A stretch of 64,000 nt of DNA from Streptomyces flavochromogenes (lineage in GTDB: Bacteria > Actinomycetota > Actinomycetes > Streptomycetales > Streptomycetaceae). The stretch is from positions 124,001 through 188,000 of the forward strand of contig NZ_JNZO01000006.1 of NCBI RefSeq assembly GCF_000717595.1. Direction: 5' to 3'. Positions 42,966 through 51,621 of this stretch are shown piece after piece; within the stretch, counting starts at the first letter, position 1; each line of letters starts with the position of its first letter. The position numbers and the translations under genes were made by a program. A model generated the notes under the pieces. That model did no database searches. It was not told the DNA's origin and saw nothing but the letters and a program-made list of their open reading frames with translations.

Positions 42966-43875
42966 GAGCCAGCCGGCTCTCGAAGCGCCTCGGCGCACCC
43001 GTGAACGGGTCGGTGAACTCCAGCGTCCGGGCCAGCAGTTGCAGCGGACGCCGGAAGTCCTCCGGCCCGTCCTCACGGACCACCGGATAGATCGGATCGT
43101 GCAGGATCGGCAGCCCCAGCGCGTTCATGTGCACCCGCAGCTGATGCGTCCGCCCGGTCTCCGGCACCAGCCGGTAGCGCCCGAGGCCGCCCCGCCGCTC
43201 CACGAGCGCGATCCGGCTCTCGCTGTTCGGGTCGCCCGGCACCTCCCGGGCGGCCATCACCCCGCGCTCCTTCTCGATCCGGCTCCGCACCGTCACCGGC
43301 AGCTCCACCACCGGGTCGTACGGCGCCACCGCCTCGTACTCCTTGCGCACCAGCCGGTCCCGGAACAGCGTCTGGTACGCCCCCCGGTCCTCCGGCCGTA
43401 CGACGCAGAGCACGAGGCCCGCCGTCAGGCGGTCGAGCCGGTGCGCGGGCTGCAACGACGGCAGCCCCAGCTCCCGTCGCAGCCGCGCGAGCGCGGTCTC
43501 CGTGACATGCCGCCCCCGGGGCATCGTGGCGAGGAAGTGCGGCTTGTCCGCGACGACGATCCGCTCGTCCCGGTACACCACCCCGATGGGGAACGGCACC
43601 GGCTCCTCCACGGGAAAGTCCCGGTGGAACCAGAGATAACGGCCCACGGTGTACGGATCGTCCCCGGCCACCGGCCCGTCGATCCCGACGAACCGGCCCT
43701 CACCGAGCATCTCCTCGACCCGCCCGGCCCCGACGGCCACCCCGTACCGGTCGAGCAGGTGCTCCCGTACGGTCGCCCAGACCCCGTCCGGGTCCTCGGG
43801 CAGCCGCAGGCGCACGGGGTCGATCCCGTCCCGCTGCGGCAACGGCGCGACCGGCGCCTTCGCTCTCCGTCTCAC
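42949..43875 (-). CDS. RluA-family pseudouridine synthase
   Basis: A 308-residue protein. HRLDRLTAGL carries the catalytic Asp; RTHQLRVHMNALGLPILHDPIYP is the RluA C-terminal signature. It isomerises uridine in rRNA or tRNA; the target is unknown. The GTG at 43875 is preferred to a start at 43974 that would run into the tRNA gene; GAGG lies 7 nt upstream of the GTG. It is convergent with the MBL gene and overlaps it by 17 bp. Confidence 0.86.
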   Translation of the reverse strand: MRRRAKAPVAPLPQRDGIDPVRLRLPEDPDGVWATVREHLLDRYGVAVGAGRVEEMLGEGRFVGIDGPVAGDDPYTVGRYLWFHRDFPVEEPVPFPIGVVYRDERIVVADKPHFLATMPRGRHVTETALARLRRELGLPSLQPAHRLDRLTAGLVLCVVRPEDRGAYQTLFRDRLVRKEYEAVAPYDPVVELPVTVRSRIEKERGVMAAREVPGDPNSESRIALVERRGGLGRYRLVPETGRTHQLRVHMNALGLPILHDPIYPVVREDGPEDFRRPLQLLARTLEFTDPFTGAPRRFESRLALSGLG

Positions 43876-43944
43876 GGCTCCGCCTCGTGACTGCACGTAT
43901 TCATGCCGAAAGTCCCGGTCGATGAGATCGACCGGGACTTCGTG

Positions 43945-44032
43945 TGGTGTCCGAGGGGGGACTTGAACCCCCACGCCCGATAAAGGGCACTAGCACCTCA
44001 AGCTAGCGCGTCTGCCATTCCGCCACCCGGAC
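43945..44032 (-). tRNA. tRNA-Leu (anticodon GAG)
   Basis: A class II tRNA with the long variable arm of tRNA-Leu. The acceptor stem GTCCGGG pairs with CTCGGAC; the anticodon stem CTAGC/GCTAG encloses TTGAGGT, so the anticodon is GAG. The TPsiC loop GGTTCAAGTCC is present. The 3' CCA is encoded (43947-43945). It decodes CUC and CUU, the abundant leucine codon class here. Confidence 0.97.
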
Positions 44033-44241
44033 AAGGTGTCTGTCTTCCCGGCCGCTGGGCCCTTCCGACGAGGAAAACCATAGCAAACATTCGGGGTGGC
44101 CGATCACCACCCCTGGTCACCCCCTGCCGTGTGACAGCCGCATGTCGGCCGAGGGCCGCCCTTGGGCGGGGAGGGGGGCACGCGCGAGGATGGGGCGAGG
44201 ACCGAAGCAATCACGTGGGGCACGTAGTGGGAGGAAGCAGC

Positions 44242-45576
44242 GTGAGCGAGTCGAACACGGGTCGAAGCGGCAACGCCGAGACCGCCGAGAACGAGGTCGT
44301 GGACCTCTGTCGCGACCTCATCCGCATCGACACCAGCAACTACGGCGACCACTCCGGCCCGGGTGAGCGGGCGGCGGCGGAGTACATCGCCGAGAAGCTC
44401 GCGGAGGTGGGTCTCGAGCCGAAGGTCATCGAGTCGCACCAGGGGCGGGCCTCCACCGTCGCCCGCATCGAGGGCGAGGACCCGTCGCGGCCGGCCCTGC
44501 TCATCCACGGCCACACCGACGTCGTCCCGGCCAACGCCGAGGACTGGACCCACCACCCCTTCTCCGGGGAGATCGCCGACGGCTGCGTCTGGGGCCGCGG
44601 CGCCGTCGACATGAAGGACATGGACGCGATGACCCTCGCGGTCGTCCGTGACCGGCTGCGCAGCGGCCGCAAGCCCCCGCGCGACATCGTCCTCGCCTTC
44701 CTCGCCGACGAGGAGGCGGGCGGCACCTACGGCGCCCGGCACCTGGTCGACAAGCACCGGGACCTCTTCGACGGGGTGACCGAGGCCATCGGCGAGGTCG
44801 GCGGCTTCTCCTTCACCGTGAACGAGAACCTGCGGCTCTACCTGGTCGAGACCGCCCAGAAGGGCATGCACTGGATGCGGCTCACCGTCGAGGGCACGGC
44901 CGGTCACGGCTCGATGACCAACGACGACAACGCCATCACCGAGCTCTGCGAGGCCGTCGGCCGGCTCGGCCGCCACCAGTGGCCGGTGCGGGTCACCAAG
45001 ACCGTCCGCTCGTTCCTGGACGAGCTCTCCGACGCGCTGGGCACCCCGCTCGACCCCGAGGACATGGACGGCACCCTCGCCAAGCTCGGCGGCATCGCCA
45101 AGATGGTCGGCGCCACCCTGCGGAACTCGGCCGCCCCGACCATGCTCGGCGCCGGCTACAAGGTGAACGTGATCCCCGGCCAGGCCACCGCGCACGTCGA
45201 CGGGCGTTTCCTGCCCGGCTACGAGCAGGAGTTCCTCGCCGACCTCGACCGGATCCTCGGCCCGAACGTGAAGCGCGAGGACGTCCACGGAGACAAGGCC
45301 CTGGAGACCAGCTTCGACGGGGCCCTGGTCGACGCCATGCAGCTGGCGCTGCGCGCCGAGGACCCGATCGCCCGCGCCGTGCCGTACATGCTGTCCGGCG
45401 GCACCGACGCGAAGTCCTTCGACGACCTCGGCATCCGTTGCTTCGGCTTCGCCCCGCTCCAGCTGCCGCCGGAGCTCGACTTCGCCGGCATGTTCCACGG
45501 CGTGGACGAGCGGGTGCCGGTGGACGGCCTGAAGTTCGGCGCCCGTGTCCTGGACCGTTTCATCGACGCCTGCTGA
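44242..45576 (+). CDS. M20-family metallopeptidase (dipeptidase/deacylase-like)
   Basis: A 444-residue cytoplasmic peptidase. LLIHGHTDVVP and GAVDMKD hold the first metal ligands, LADEEAGG the catalytic Glu pair, HGSMTND and the late HGVDE the others. A dimerisation domain lies between. GGGAGGAAGCAGC precedes the GTG start. It hydrolyses peptide or N-acyl bonds; the substrate is unknown. It is followed by the chaplin genes. Confidence 0.9.
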   Translation: MSESNTGRSGNAETAENEVVDLCRDLIRIDTSNYGDHSGPGERAAAEYIAEKLAEVGLEPKVIESHQGRASTVARIEGEDPSRPALLIHGHTDVVPANAEDWTHHPFSGEIADGCVWGRGAVDMKDMDAMTLAVVRDRLRSGRKPPRDIVLAFLADEEAGGTYGARHLVDKHRDLFDGVTEAIGEVGGFSFTVNENLRLYLVETAQKGMHWMRLTVEGTAGHGSMTNDDNAITELCEAVGRLGRHQWPVRVTKTVRSFLDELSDALGTPLDPEDMDGTLAKLGGIAKMVGATLRNSAAPTMLGAGYKVNVIPGQATAHVDGRFLPGYEQEFLADLDRILGPNVKREDVHGDKALETSFDGALVDAMQLALRAEDPIARAVPYMLSGGTDAKSFDDLGIRCFGFAPLQLPPELDFAGMFHGVDERVPVDGLKFGARVLDRFIDAC

Positions 45577-45670
45577 CGACGATCGCGACGTCCGTGCACG
45601 GCACCCGTGCACGTCGTTCGCCGGAATTCGTCCGCGCGTTTGCATGTGACCGGAAAGAGTGAATGAACTC

Positions 45671-45734
45671 GGGGGCTCGTAGCCCCCACCATTCCCCCTC
45701 GTTACAGGTGGTGCGGTCCGCGGCTGGGACCGCA
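45671..45734 (+). promoter_or_regulatory. Stem-loops upstream of chpH
   Basis: GGGGGCT-CGT-AGCCCCC (45671-45687) and TGCGGTCC...GGACCGCA (45712-45734) lie between the M20 gene and chpH; the second is 7 nt before the AGGAGG ribosome site. The first may end the peptidase transcript; the second may fold the chpH leader. Confidence 0.6.
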
Positions 45735-45753
45735 TTTCCAACTAGGAGGAATA

Positions 45754-45987
45754 ATGATCAAGAAGGTCGTCGCTGCTGCGGCTGCCACTGGCGGTCTGGT
45801 TCTCGCGGGCGCGGGCATGGCCGTTGCCGACTCGGGTGCCCAGGGTGCGGCCATCGGTTCCCCCGGTGTCCTCTCGGGCAACGTCGTCCAGGTGCCGGTT
45901 CACGTCCCCGTGAACGTGTGCGGCAACACGGTCTCCGTGATCGGGCTGCTGAACCCCGCCTTCGGCAACACCTGCGTCAACGCCTGA
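45754..45987 (+). CDS. chpH: Short chaplin ChpH
   Basis: A 77-residue secreted protein: a signal peptide to about residue 25 and one chaplin domain with the two conserved cysteines C56 and C74 that form a disulphide. Chaplins assemble into amyloid-like fibrils that coat aerial hyphae and lower surface tension. AGGAGGA lies 6 nt upstream of the ATG. In S. coelicolor chpH and chpC are neighbours, as here; that layout plus the sequence support chpH rather than chpE. Confidence 0.92.
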   Translation: MIKKVVAAAAATGGLVLAGAGMAVADSGAQGAAIGSPGVLSGNVVQVPVHVPVNVCGNTVSVIGLLNPAFGNTCVNA

Positions 45988-46020
45988 CGTTGTGCCTCGC
46001 CCGTGAGGGCGTGAGCCGGT

Positions 46021-46057
46021 CCGGCCCCGGAGTGCGTGCCATGCACTCCGGGGCCGG
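46021..46057 (+). terminator. Terminator of chpH
   Basis: A perfect 15-bp stem (46021-46035 with 46043-46057) and loop GTGCCAT, between chpH and chpC. It lacks a T-tract. Confidence 0.8.
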
Positions 46058-46126
46058 TGGCCATTTCCGCCCCGGGTGTTCCGCCCGGTGGCACTCTTTC
46101 GAAGCCGATCAGGCAGGGAACAAGCT

Positions 46127-46990
46127 ATGCGACAGGTCACGCGCAAGGGTCTTGTCACCGTTGCGGCAGCCGGAGGCGTTTTCGCCGCCGTCGGCGGCGG
46201 TTATGCGCACGCCGATTCCGGTGCGAACGGTACGGCCATGAATTCCCCGGGCGTCGCGTCCGGAAATTCCGTCCAGGTCCCGGTGCACGTGCCGGTGAAC
46301 GCCTGCGGAAACACCGTCAACGTCGTCGGACTGCTCAATCCGGCGATGGGCAACAAGTGCGCCAACACCTCCAAGCCGGGTAGGCCCGGCAAGCCGGGCG
46401 GTGGTTCCTCCGCCGGCGGGCACACCGCCAACTCCCCGGGCGTCGGCTCCGGCAACACCGTCCAGGTGCCCGTCGACGTCCCGGTCAACGTGTGCGGCAA
46501 CAGCGTCACGGGCATCGGCCTCGGCAACGCCGCCGCGGGCAACAGCTGCGGCAACGGCATCGAGCCGACGCATCCGGGCAATCCCGGGAACCCTGGCAAC
46601 CCGGGCAACCCCGGGAATCCGGGCAATCCCGGGAACCCCGGGAACCCCGGGAACCCTGGCAACCCGGGCAACCCCGGGAATCCGGGTAACCCGGGGAACC
46701 CGGGGAACCCGGGGAATCCGGGCAACCCCGGCAACCCCGGCAACCCCGGCACTCCGGGTACTCCTGGAACCCCCGGCACTCCGGGGACGCCCGGCACCCC
46801 GGGCAACCCGGGTACCCCCGGCACTGAGGGTGGTCCGAACACCCCGGGTGAGCACAGCGTCACGCCGCCCCGTGCCGTCGAGGAGCTCGCCGAGACCGGC
46901 TCCGGTCCGCTCGGCGTGATCGTCCCCGCCGGGGCCGGTCTGCTGCTCGCCGGTTCGCTGATCTACCGCCGGTCCCGCAGCGCCGCCTGA
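46127..46990 (+). CDS. chpC: Long chaplin ChpC with collagen-like Pro-Gly repeats and sortase signal
   Basis: A 287-residue secreted protein. Signal peptide to about residue 29, chaplin domain 1 (C60, C78), chaplin domain 2 (C123, C141), then 28 triplets of PGN/PGT (residues 150-233), then LAETG (254-258), a hydrophobic helix and RRSRSAA, so it is cell-wall anchored by a class E sortase. AGGGAA precedes the ATG. It probably seeds short chaplins at the hyphal surface. The Pro-Gly-Asn spacer is longer than I recall for ChpC, but that comparison is from memory. Confidence 0.93.
   Translation: MRQVTRKGLVTVAAAGGVFAAVGGGYAHADSGANGTAMNSPGVASGNSVQVPVHVPVNACGNTVNVVGLLNPAMGNKCANTSKPGRPGKPGGGSSAGGHTANSPGVGSGNTVQVPVDVPVNVCGNSVTGIGLGNAAAGNSCGNGIEPTHPGNPGNPGNPGNPGNPGNPGNPGNPGNPGNPGNPGNPGNPGNPGNPGNPGNPGNPGNPGTPGTPGTPGTPGTPGTPGNPGTPGTEGGPNTPGEHSVTPPRAVEELAETGSGPLGVIVPAGAGLLLAGSLIYRRSRSAA
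46574..46825 (+). repeat. 28 nine-base repeats encoding PGN/PGT in chpC
   Basis: Nineteen PGN units (46574-46744), then six PGT, one PGN and two PGT units. Codon variation between units is wobble-only (CCG/CCC, GGC/GGG). Slippage or recombination would vary spacer length in multiples of three residues. Confidence 0.95.
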
Positions 46991-47035
46991 CTCGCGGCGC
47001 CGCCTGACCCGCAGCGCCGCCTGACCCGCGGCGCC
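46977..47035. repeat. 17-bp tandem repeats at the 3' end of chpC
   Basis: About three and a half copies of a unit like GCAGCGCCGCCTGACTC; each copy contains the last codons and TGA of chpC. The first copy is the real gene end. Confidence 0.85.
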
Positions 47036-47097
47036 GGTCGAGACGCGCGGAGGGCCGATCCAGGCGCACCGCGCGCGGCGCACGCGCACCACGCACA

Positions 47098-47126
47098 GGG
47101 GCCCCGCAGACCGCGGGGCCCCTTCT
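47098..47126 (+). terminator. Terminator of chpC
   Basis: GGGGCCCCGC (47098-47107) pairs with GCGGGGCCCC (47113-47122), loop AGACC, followed by TTCT. It may also act on the leftward DUF5703 gene. Confidence 0.85.
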
Positions 47127-47133
47127 CGTCGTA

Positions 47134-47322
47134 CTACCAGGTCGCTCGAACCTGGCGGATGATCCGCCGCTTCAGCCGCACTCTGCGGCTCCCGTCCCGG
47201 TGCAGGCTCAGACGGTCCAACTCCCAGTGTCCGTACTCGGCATGGTCGGTCAGCAGGCGCGTCGCCTCCCTGCGGGAGACACCGCGCGGCACGTACACGT
47301 CGACAAATTCGTATTCCGGCAT
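47134..47322 (-). CDS. DUF5703 family small protein
   Basis: A 62-residue basic protein beginning MPEYEFVDVYVPRGVSRREATRLLTDHAEYGHWEL and ending in an Arg/Lys-rich helix. It matches the DUF5703 family common in Streptomyces, function unknown. It is divergent from the gene at 47370; both promoters share a 47-bp gap. Confidence 0.85.
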   Translation of the reverse strand: MPEYEFVDVYVPRGVSRREATRLLTDHAEYGHWELDRLSLHRDGSRRVRLKRRIIRQVRATW

Positions 47323-47369
47323 CGCATCTATTGTGCGGGCACGGGCCCGCTACGGATAGCGTGCGTCCC

Positions 47370-48041
47370 ATGTCTGATGCTGCGCAGCCCACCGCTGCCG
47401 AGGTACGTGCCGCCGCCGAGGCGGTCAAAGCCGCACTGGACCGTCACCTCACGGCGGTCGAACGCCGCACGGGTGACGACGACCCGGCCGTCTACGAAGC
47501 CTTCAACGCCCTCGCGGGGGCGGCCGAGGCGTACGACGAACTCCTCTACGACCGCTACGACGAGGTCACTCCCTTCGAGATCCCCGGAGCGGACGGTTCG
47601 CTGCCGCCGTACGCCGGACCCGACGAACCGCATGCGCTCAGCCTGCTGATCCGCCGCGACTACGCCGTGGCGGAACCGAAGCGTCTGCTCGCCCAGGCCC
47701 GCCGTATCGCCGAGATCGACGGCGAGGCGGACGCCGCCACCGGTCCCGGCGCCCGGGCCGGAGTCTCGCCGCTCGCCGCGCTCGGTGTGCTCTTCGGAGA
47801 GTACGAACCGGACGAGATCGCCTCCCGGCACAAGGAGTTCGGCCTGGAGGAGGGGGACTCCACGCTCTGGGTCACCGCCGCCGAGGAGCTCCCGGAACCG
47901 GGGGAGTGGCTCAACGCCCCCTTCGAGCACGCCGATCCGGAGCGGATCGTCTGCCGCTTCGACGTCAGCTCCGTCTTCGACGAGGACGAGGACGGCGATC
48001 ACGACGGCGACGAGGACGGGGCGGGCCGCGCCGCCTCCTGA
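47370..48041 (+). CDS. Hypothetical acidic protein
   Basis: A 223-residue protein I do not recognise. It has an N-terminal helical part (VRAAAEAVKAALDRHLTAVERR) and a highly acidic C-terminal tail (DEDEDGDHDGDEDGAG). TAGCGT (47357-47362) lies 7 nt before the ATG at 47370, with no ribosome site, so the transcript is probably leaderless. Conserved in Streptomyces next to DUF5703 as far as I recall. Function unknown. Confidence 0.75.
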   Translation: MSDAAQPTAAEVRAAAEAVKAALDRHLTAVERRTGDDDPAVYEAFNALAGAAEAYDELLYDRYDEVTPFEIPGADGSLPPYAGPDEPHALSLLIRRDYAVAEPKRLLAQARRIAEIDGEADAATGPGARAGVSPLAALGVLFGEYEPDEIASRHKEFGLEEGDSTLWVTAAEELPEPGEWLNAPFEHADPERIVCRFDVSSVFDEDEDGDHDGDEDGAGRAAS

Positions 48042-48073
48042 GGCAGACCTGGGGGAGCGTGAGACGCGGGGAG

Positions 48074-48121
48074 ACGGCGGAGGGCCGGGACACCGATCGT
48101 GGTGTCCCGGCCCTCCGCCGT
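48074..48121. terminator. 21-bp bidirectional terminator hairpin
   Basis: Perfect arms 48074-48094 and 48101-48121 with loop GATCGT, between the convergent hypothetical and RecD-like genes. It has no T-tract. Confidence 0.9.
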
Positions 48122-48168
48122 TCCGCGCTCAGGCCCCTGTCGCCCGGGGCCCACGCTCCTCGCGGTTC

Positions 48169-50517
48169 CTACTCCTCGGGCACGGCGAGCAGCGCCTCCA
48201 GGAGCGGCCGCAGTCGCGTCGTACGCTCCGGGGCCACGCCCTCGGCCACCGCGCGCGGCAGCGCCTGGTCCACGCCGTGCACGACGGACAGGTGCCGCTC
48301 CGCGCGGCCGAACGCCGTGTACACCCACGGCCTGCTCAGGCCCCCGGCTGCGTCGCCCGGCAGCACCACGACCACCGCGGGCCAGCGCAGCCCGGCCGCC
48401 TGGTGCGCGGTGAGAGCCCAGCCGTGCCGCAGCGCCGACTCCACGCGCTCCTTCGGTACGAGGAGCTCCTCGTCGCCGCACCGCAGCCGCAGCCCCTCGG
48501 CGTCGGCCGACAGGACCGTGCCCGTCACCGTGCGCCCCGGCACGGGCGCGTAGGCCACGCGGTCCCCGGGGTCGTAACCGCCGAACCGGCCCGGACCGGG
48601 GTTCAGCCGCTGCTTGAGCGCGGCGTTCAACGCGCGCGTACCGGCCGAGCCGCCGTGGCCGACCGTGACGACCTGCGTCTGCTCGGCCGGTACCCCGATC
48701 GCCCGCGGCACCGAGTCGGCCACCAGCTGGACGGTACGGTGCACGGCCTCGCCGGCGTCCCGCACGGGGACGATCACGATCTCCTTGCCGGGTGCCTCGA
48801 CCTGGTTCAGCTCGCCGGCGCCGATGCCCGAGACGAGCTCGCCGAGCGGGCCCGGGTCGGGCACGCGCGAGGCGATCCGCGGGCAGACCCGGGCCGCGAC
48901 CACATCGCCGAAGACCTGGCCGGCACCCGGCGCGCCGAGCACGGCCGGGTCGCCGCTCAGTACCAGCCGGCAGCTGTCGGGCAGCGACTCCACGAGCATC
49001 GCGGCGGTCTCCACGTCCAGCTGTGGTGCGTCGAGCACCACCAGGAGGTCCAGGGCGAAGGCCCCCTCCTCGTCCCGGCCGGGCCCGGCCGCTCCGGAGA
49101 GCAGCGCGGCGACCGTCACCGCGTCCGCCCCGGCAGGGCCGAGCGCGCGCCGCCCGCCGTCCGCGTGGACGGCGACCAGGGTGCGCAGCCCGCGCTCGCG
49201 GGCGGCCGCGGCGAGGGCGACCGGCTCGGCGCGGGAGGCCTCGCCGCCCGTGTGCAGGACGAGGCCGTGCGCCCCGGCGGCCCGTTCGAGCTCGGAGCCC
49301 TCCCAGGGGTCGGCCGCCGCCGTCCTGACCAGCCGGGCGAGGCCGTCCGCGAGGCTCTCCTCCGCGAGCGCGTACCGGTCGAGCCCCAGCAGCACGGTCG
49401 CGGCCGGCTCGTCGGTGGCGGCCTCAGCTGCCTCCGGCGACTCCTCGTCCTCCTCGTGCACCTCCTCGGCCGACTCCTCCTCCTGGAAGACGAGGACCGC
49501 GCCCGCGGACACCGCCTCCTCGACGGCCGACCCGGGATCGGGCACCGCGTGCCCGGCGAGTCCGGCGCGCACGGTGTCGATCTCCAGCGCCGTGTGCCCC
49601 TGGAGCGCCGCCCGCTCCAGGAGCCACACCGTCAGGGCCACCGTCCGGCGTGGGTCGTCGGGGCCGCACGCGGCGCCGAGCAGCGCCCGCGCGAAGCCGT
49701 CGGCCTGCTCGGGGCGGAGCCCGGGGACCGCGAGCAGCTGCCAGGGGTCGTCGAGCAGGGCCTGGGCCGCGCCCTCGCCGAGCGCGGCGGCCACCTGTGC
49801 GGCCAGGGTCTCGGGGGCGCCGCCCTTGGCCAGGACCTCCCGCACGGCGGCGGTGGTGCCGGGAGCCGGGGCGGACGCCTGCGCCGGTACGGGCGGCCGC
49901 ACCGTCAGGGCGGGGGTCGCTTCGGGGGTGGGCCGGCGGGGTGCGGGCTCGGGGGCCTCGTAGAACGCGCTGCCCGAGGCCGCGCCGCCCTCCACGGCCC
50001 GGACGGCCGCGAGCAGATCGGCGGCCGTGCCGCTCAGCTTGGCGCCGCTCGACAGGGGCCCTTCCTTCTCGGCCTTGCGCGCCTCGATCTTCGCCCGCAG
50101 CTCCCGCTGCGCGGCGAGCTCGGCCTGCGCGTCGCTCAACTCGGGCGTGTCGGAGGGCTTGGCGCCTGCGTCCCCGTCCGCGCCGGGCTCCTCGGAGGCT
50201 CCGGCCGCCTCGGCCGCCTCGGAGGTGGGTTCGTCGGGCTCGGCGCCGGCCGACTCGTGAGACGCGTCGGCGACGTCGGGCTCGTCCGACGTCTCCGCCG
50301 CGTCCGCGTCGGGCTCGTCCGAGTCCTCGGCCACGTCGGGCTCCTGAGCCGCCGTGGGCTCCTCGGCCGCCGCCGGCTCCTCGCCGGTCGCCGACTCCTC
50401 GGCCGTCCCCGGCTCCTCCGGCTCGGCGGCTCCCTGCCGTACGTCCTCCTGGACGTCCTCGGTGGGTGCCACGTCCTCGGGTGCCTCGGGCGCGGTCTCC
50501 CCGGAAGGCTCGGTCAC
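48169..50517 (-). CDS. RecD2/UvrD-like protein lacking a Walker A motif
   Basis: A 782-residue protein. Residues 1-115 are low-complexity and acidic; a coiled helix follows (about 115-145). A helix-hairpin-helix region (AGLRPEQADGFA and nearby), then a helicase-like core. The position of Walker A, LVLHTGGEASRAEP (about 417-430), lacks the GKT triad; Walker B-like LLVVLDAPQLD is at about 490; the C-terminal motif LTAHQAAGLRWP is a worn version of the VHKSQGSEF motif. So it is probably an inactive or structural RecD-like protein. It starts with GTG at 50517, preceded by GGAG, and overlaps the AKR stop (GTGA). Confidence 0.85.
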   Translation of the reverse strand: MTEPSGETAPEAPEDVAPTEDVQEDVRQGAAEPEEPGTAEESATGEEPAAAEEPTAAQEPDVAEDSDEPDADAAETSDEPDVADASHESAGAEPDEPTSEAAEAAGASEEPGADGDAGAKPSDTPELSDAQAELAAQRELRAKIEARKAEKEGPLSSGAKLSGTAADLLAAVRAVEGGAASGSAFYEAPEPAPRRPTPEATPALTVRPPVPAQASAPAPGTTAAVREVLAKGGAPETLAAQVAAALGEGAAQALLDDPWQLLAVPGLRPEQADGFARALLGAACGPDDPRRTVALTVWLLERAALQGHTALEIDTVRAGLAGHAVPDPGSAVEEAVSAGAVLVFQEEESAEEVHEEDEESPEAAEAATDEPAATVLLGLDRYALAEESLADGLARLVRTAAADPWEGSELERAAGAHGLVLHTGGEASRAEPVALAAAARERGLRTLVAVHADGGRRALGPAGADAVTVAALLSGAAGPGRDEEGAFALDLLVVLDAPQLDVETAAMLVESLPDSCRLVLSGDPAVLGAPGAGQVFGDVVAARVCPRIASRVPDPGPLGELVSGIGAGELNQVEAPGKEIVIVPVRDAGEAVHRTVQLVADSVPRAIGVPAEQTQVVTVGHGGSAGTRALNAALKQRLNPGPGRFGGYDPGDRVAYAPVPGRTVTGTVLSADAEGLRLRCGDEELLVPKERVESALRHGWALTAHQAAGLRWPAVVVVLPGDAAGGLSRPWVYTAFGRAERHLSVVHGVDQALPRAVAEGVAPERTTRLRPLLEALLAVPEE

Positions 50518-51491
50518 AAGGTGCTCCAGTCGTGATCCGGATAGCGGTGCACGGGCGCCGACACATCGTCCAGCGCCCGACAGATCTCGTCAGGAAGACT
50601 AAGGGTCTCCACCGACAACGCGGCCGTGAGCTGGCGCGCCGTGCGCGCGCCGACGATCGGCGCGGTCACCCCGGGCCGGTCGCGGACCCAGGCGAGCGCC
50701 ACGTGCAGCGGGGTCGTCGCGAGGCCGTCGGCGGCCGTCGTGACCGCGTCCACGATCCTGCTCGCGGCATCGTCCAGATACGGCTCCACGAACGGGGCCA
50801 TCGTCTCCGAGGCGCCGCGCGAGTCGGACGGGGTCCCGCCGCGGTACTTGCCCGTGAGGACCCCGCGCCCCAGCGGGGAGGAGGGCAGCAGGCCTATCCC
50901 GAGGTCCTGCGCCGCCGGCAGCACCTCGCGCTCCACGCCCCGCTGGAGCAGCGAGTACTCCAGCTGCGCCCCCGCCAGCCGCGTCCGGTCCCCGCCGAGC
51001 TGCCAGGTGCCCGCCTTGGCGAGCTGCCAGCCGCAGAAGTTCGCCACGCCCGCGTACCGCGCGCGTCCGCTGCGTACCGCGATGTCGAGCGCCTGGAGCG
51101 ACTCCTCGAGCGGCGTGTACGGGTCGAAGGCGTGCAGCTGCCACAGGTCCACGTGGTCCGTGCCGAGCCGGGCGAGGGAGGCGTCGAGCGCGGCGAGCAG
51201 ATGCCCGCGCGAGCCGTCCGTACGCCGGTCGGGGTCCGGCACGCTGCCCGCCTTGGTCGAGAGGACCAGGTCCTGCCGGGGCACGAGCCGCTCCATGAGA
51301 CGGCCGAGCAGATACTCCGCCTCGCCCCCGCCGTACACGTCGGCGGTGTCCACGAGCGTGCCGCCCGCGTCCCAGAACGACTTCAACTGCTCGGCGGCGT
51401 CGTGCTCGTCGGTGTCCCGGCCCCAGGTGAGGGTGCCGAGTCCGATGCGCGACACACGCAGGCCGGTACGTCCGAGATGCCTCTGCTCCAT
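50514..51491 (-). CDS. Aldo/keto reductase
   Basis: A 325-residue NADPH-dependent reductase of the AKR fold. The catalytic tetrad is D and Y in DTADVYGGGEAE, K in STKAG and H in WQLHAFDP. It reduces aldehydes or ketones. TAATCT (51504-51499) precedes the ATG at 51491 by 7 nt, so the transcript is probably leaderless. It is the first gene of an operon with the RecD-like gene, whose GTG overlaps its stop. Confidence 0.92.
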   Translation of the reverse strand: MEQRHLGRTGLRVSRIGLGTLTWGRDTDEHDAAEQLKSFWDAGGTLVDTADVYGGGEAEYLLGRLMERLVPRQDLVLSTKAGSVPDPDRRTDGSRGHLLAALDASLARLGTDHVDLWQLHAFDPYTPLEESLQALDIAVRSGRARYAGVANFCGWQLAKAGTWQLGGDRTRLAGAQLEYSLLQRGVEREVLPAAQDLGIGLLPSSPLGRGVLTGKYRGGTPSDSRGASETMAPFVEPYLDDAASRIVDAVTTAADGLATTPLHVALAWVRDRPGVTAPIVGARTARQLTAALSVETLSLPDEICRALDDVSAPVHRYPDHDWSTL

Positions 51492-51621
51492 GGGCGCGAG
51501 ATTACTGGCCAGGGCACCACGCGGAGAGAGCCTGTGGACAACGGCGTCCTGACGGATGCGCCGACCGCGCGCTAGAGTCCCGCCCACAAGAACGTTACCG
51601 ATGGGTAAGGGGTGCGTGGAC

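Noticed and set aside
43876..43974. Longer RluA-like start at 43974
   Set aside because: It would overlap the tRNA-Leu gene and adds residues not seen in the family; GTG 43875 with GAGG is better.
46574..46825. Possible CRISPR-like array
   Set aside because: Nine-base in-frame units with no unique spacers and clear coding function.
46201..46863. 220-residue repetitive frame antisense to chpC
   Set aside because: Produced by the PGN codon repeats read backwards; no start signals and the sense protein has a signal peptide, chaplin domains and sortase motif.
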